From assembly GCA_964058845.1 (NCBI GenBank), contig CAXKVR010000810.1, positions 1 through 19,486 on the forward strand: a DNA stretch of 19,486 nucleotides, in the 5' to 3' direction. Position 1 is the first letter of the stretch, and every line of letters begins with the position of its first letter. Below the pieces are notes generated by a model, which did no database searches, was not told the DNA's origin, and saw only the letters and a program-made list of their open reading frames with translations. The position numbers and the translations under genes are program-made. This DNA is from Carex sylvatica. Its lineage: Eukaryota > Streptophyta > Magnoliopsida > Poales > Cyperaceae. This document shows, one piece after another, positions 17,262 through 19,486 of the stretch.

Positions 17262-19486
17262 ATGGGCCGCAGTTGGATGTACGAAGTGTCATGTCTATCT
17301 GATGAATATATGACAGGTGTCGAGGAATTTATCAGAGTTGCTACGGAAGATATGGCAAATAAGGGGAGTGCACTAATGTCGTGTCCTTGTCGTGATTGTA
17401 ACAATGGTAAAAAATTCTCCAACTTGAACCAAGTGAGGAACCATTTAATCCGTCGTGGATTCAAGCAAGGATATAAGTGTTGGTTATGGCACGGTGAGAG
17501 TTTGTCAACCAACATAGGTACTGGTAATGAGCATCAGAAATACCATACCGATGGAAATGATGGGAATGATCTACGGGGATTGGAAACTGATATATGCGCT
17601 CATACTGAGGATCAGGAATACCATAGTGAAGAAAATGATGATATGGTGGTAGATAGATGTGATAATTTTGATCAAATGTTACGTGATTTAGAAGAGGATT
17701 TTGATAATGATAAGCAGTATTGTTTATTTGAGAATTTGTATGAAGATTCTAATAAGGAATTGTATCCTGGTTGTTCTAAATTTTAAAAATTGAAAGGTGT
17801 ATTAAAATTATATAACCTTAAAGCATCTAACGGTTGGAGTGATAGAAGTTTTACTGAGTTATTACAAACTTTAAAAGAAATACTTCCGGATGGAAACGAG
17901 ATACCACCAAATATTTATGAAGCGAAGAAAATATTGTGCCCAGTGGATTTGGAAGTTCAAAGAATACATGCGTGTCCAAATGATTGTATATTATATCGAT
18001 CCGAGTATAAAGATCTTCACGAGTGTCCAAAATATGGTGCATCACGTTACAAACCAAAGCAGTTAACCGGCGATAAAAGTGATGATTACAAACCGAATAA
18101 AGGGCCTCCGACAAAAGCGTTGTGGTACCTCCCCGTGAAACCGAGATTGAAACATTTGTTCTCAAATGCTAAAGATGCGAAATTAGTGCGTTGGCATGCC
18201 GATAACCAAAAAAAAGACGGGAAATTACGGCACCCCGCTGATTCTCTTCAGTGGAGAAATATTGACAAAGAGTTTCCCGAATTCGGATGTGACCCTAGAA
18301 ATCTTAAGCTTGGGCTGAGTGCAGATGGAATAAATCCGCACAGTAGCATGAACAGCAAGCACAGCAGTTGGCCGGTTTTATTGTGCATTTATAATCTTCC
18401 GCCTTGGTTATGTATGAAACGCAAATACATTATGTTGACCTTGCTCATATCAGGACCCAAACAGCCCGGGAACGACATAGATGTGTATCTAGCGCCATTG
18501 ATCGATGATTTAAAAGAATTATGGCAACCCGGAGTGCAGATATTTGATGCATACATCAAGAAAAAATTTACTTTACGGACCATGATTTTCTGCACCATTA
18601 ATGATTTTCCGGCTTATGGAAATTTGTCGGGTTACAGTGTCAAAGGAGAGAAAGCATGCCCTGTTTGCCTAGACAATACAGTCGATGTGTGGCTACCTAA
18701 TTCCTCTAAAAATGTGTACATGGGTCATCGTAGATTTCTTCCTGCCAACCATGCACACCGAAAGAGAAATAAAGAATTCAATGGAAAGACCGAGAATACC
18801 AGAGTAAATTATCCGTTGACCGGAAAGACATGCAATTGCTGAACATACGGTCGGATCTACAACCAGCAGAGAAGGAAAGAGAAAATGGGAAATTTTGTAC
18901 GTATCTAAAACCTGCAATGCATACGCTGTCGAAATCAGAGAAAAAAAGCTTATTGGAATGCCTTCATGGTGTCAAAGTTCCATCTGGATATTCTTCGAAT
19001 ATTAAAAACCTAGTTTCACTAGAAGATTTAAAATTGACAGGAATGAAGTCTCACGACTGTCATGTTTTAATGACACAGCTTATTCCTGTTGTAATTCGGG
19101 GCATATTGCCAAAGTGTGTTAGGCAGACCATCACGAATCTTTGTTTTTTCTTTAATGCCATATGTTGCAAAGTAAGTGATCCCAATATGCTAGATGCTCT
19201 GCAGAAGGAGGTTGTTGTCACTCTTTGTCATCTTGAAATGTATTTTTCGCCGTCTTTTTTTGATATCATGGTTCATTTAATTGTTCACCTAATTAGAGAA
19301 ATTAAGATGTGCGGACCTGTTTTCTTGCGGTACATGTATCCGTTCGAGAGATACATGGGATTGTTAAAGGCATATGTCAGGAATCGATATCGGCCTGAGG
19401 GAAGCATCGTAAAAGCTTATGCTGCCGAAGAGGTTATTGAGTTTTGTACTAATTATATGGATGATGTCAAAGCTATAGGCATCCCT
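17262..19486 (+). pseudogene. TNP2-type CACTA transposase, broken and incomplete at the right edge
   Basis: The start is the ATG at 17262, directly after a splice acceptor. Part 1 (17262-17786) is a transposase-associated domain: MGRSWMY at the start and a Cys/His zinc-binding-like pattern (Cys41, 43, 46, His61, Cys73, His77). It ends at TAA (17784-17786), where relatives read on in the same frame, so this is a nonsense change. Part 2 (17787-about 18817, same frame) is the TNP2 catalytic region: IHACPNDC, LGLSADGINP with the first acidic residue, WPVLL, ISGPKQPGNDIDVYLAPL, and TINDFPAYGNLSGYSVKG with the second. A Tyr (codon 18033-18035) replaces the second Cys of the usual CPxC. After FNGKTE the highly conserved ELPYW ... 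DVMHIEKN segment is missing, then a 1-base shift near 18818 moves the frame. Part 3 (about 18821-19486) holds KDMQLLNIRSDLQP, SHDCHVLM, the DUF4218 region and MYPFERYM, and is open to the window edge. Confidence 0.9.

Larger units (their letters stand above)
15858..19486 (+). mobile_element. CACTA (En/Spm) transposon, 5' part, runs off the window
   Basis: It begins CACTAGTGGAAAAACAGG, the terminal sequence of CACTA elements, preceded by AAA as the candidate 3-bp target duplication. Then come inverted subterminal repeats (15879-16047), a long leader with hairpins and probably an intron, and a TNP2-type transposase on the + strand. The 3' end and its terminal repeat lie beyond 19486, so length and target duplication cannot be confirmed. 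Inactivating changes in the transposase (see that entry) make this copy non-autonomous by its own protein, although its ends could still be moved in trans. Confidence 0.92.

Noticed and set aside
17123..17515. 130-codon minus-strand frame
   Set aside because: It spans the right arm of the hairpin and the antisense of the transposase-associated domain, which is clearly coded on the + strand.

Overview
The window is very AT-rich nuclear DNA from a flowering plant. The evidence is an intronless nicotianamine synthase gene, the last exon of a chloroplast glutamyl endopeptidase gene, and plant-type transposons (CACTA, Mutator-like, hAT-like and tRNA-like SINE copies). The Ser-rich, ENKALSASGG-like tail of the endopeptidase and the HGARGFLYP block of the synthase look more like monocot than eudicot homologues to me. 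That is recall, not a search result, and I cannot name the species.

Layout. (1) 1-1142 has no recognisable exon and carries a 397-bp fold-back element with a perfect 9-bp target duplication. (2) 1143-1454 is the terminal exon of a glutamyl endopeptidase (S9 peptidase) gene on the + strand. (3) 1455-10900 is about 9.4 kb without a supportable gene. It holds small non-autonomous elements, SINE-like copies with tRNA-type A and B boxes, a tandem duplication, microsatellites and degenerate AT-rich DNA. (4) 10923-12023 is the nicotianamine synthase gene with TATA box, pyrimidine patch and one intact 325-codon ORF. It is the only complete, intact gene here. (5) 12217-13436 is an array of three related fold-back elements separated only by TA runs, starting about 200 bp past the synthase stop codon. 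(6) 13445-15009 is unassigned DNA with one hAT-like relic, and 15010-15723 is a non-autonomous Mutator-like element with an exact 9-bp target duplication. (7) 15858 to the right edge is the 5' part of a CACTA (En/Spm) transposon: CACTA terminus, inverted subterminal repeats, a long leader with a strong 192-bp hairpin, and a TNP2-type transposase that is broken by a stop codon, an internal deletion and a frameshift. It runs off the window.

How the parts relate. The two host genes are not functionally coupled: one is a stromal peptidase and the other makes the metal chelator nicotianamine. The rest is transposon history. I found no new multi-gene system. The most unusual signals are the near-perfect hairpin in the CACTA leader, which stays well paired although the transposase downstream is decayed, and the triple fold-back array just downstream of the nicotianamine synthase gene. 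Both would make double-stranded RNA if transcribed.
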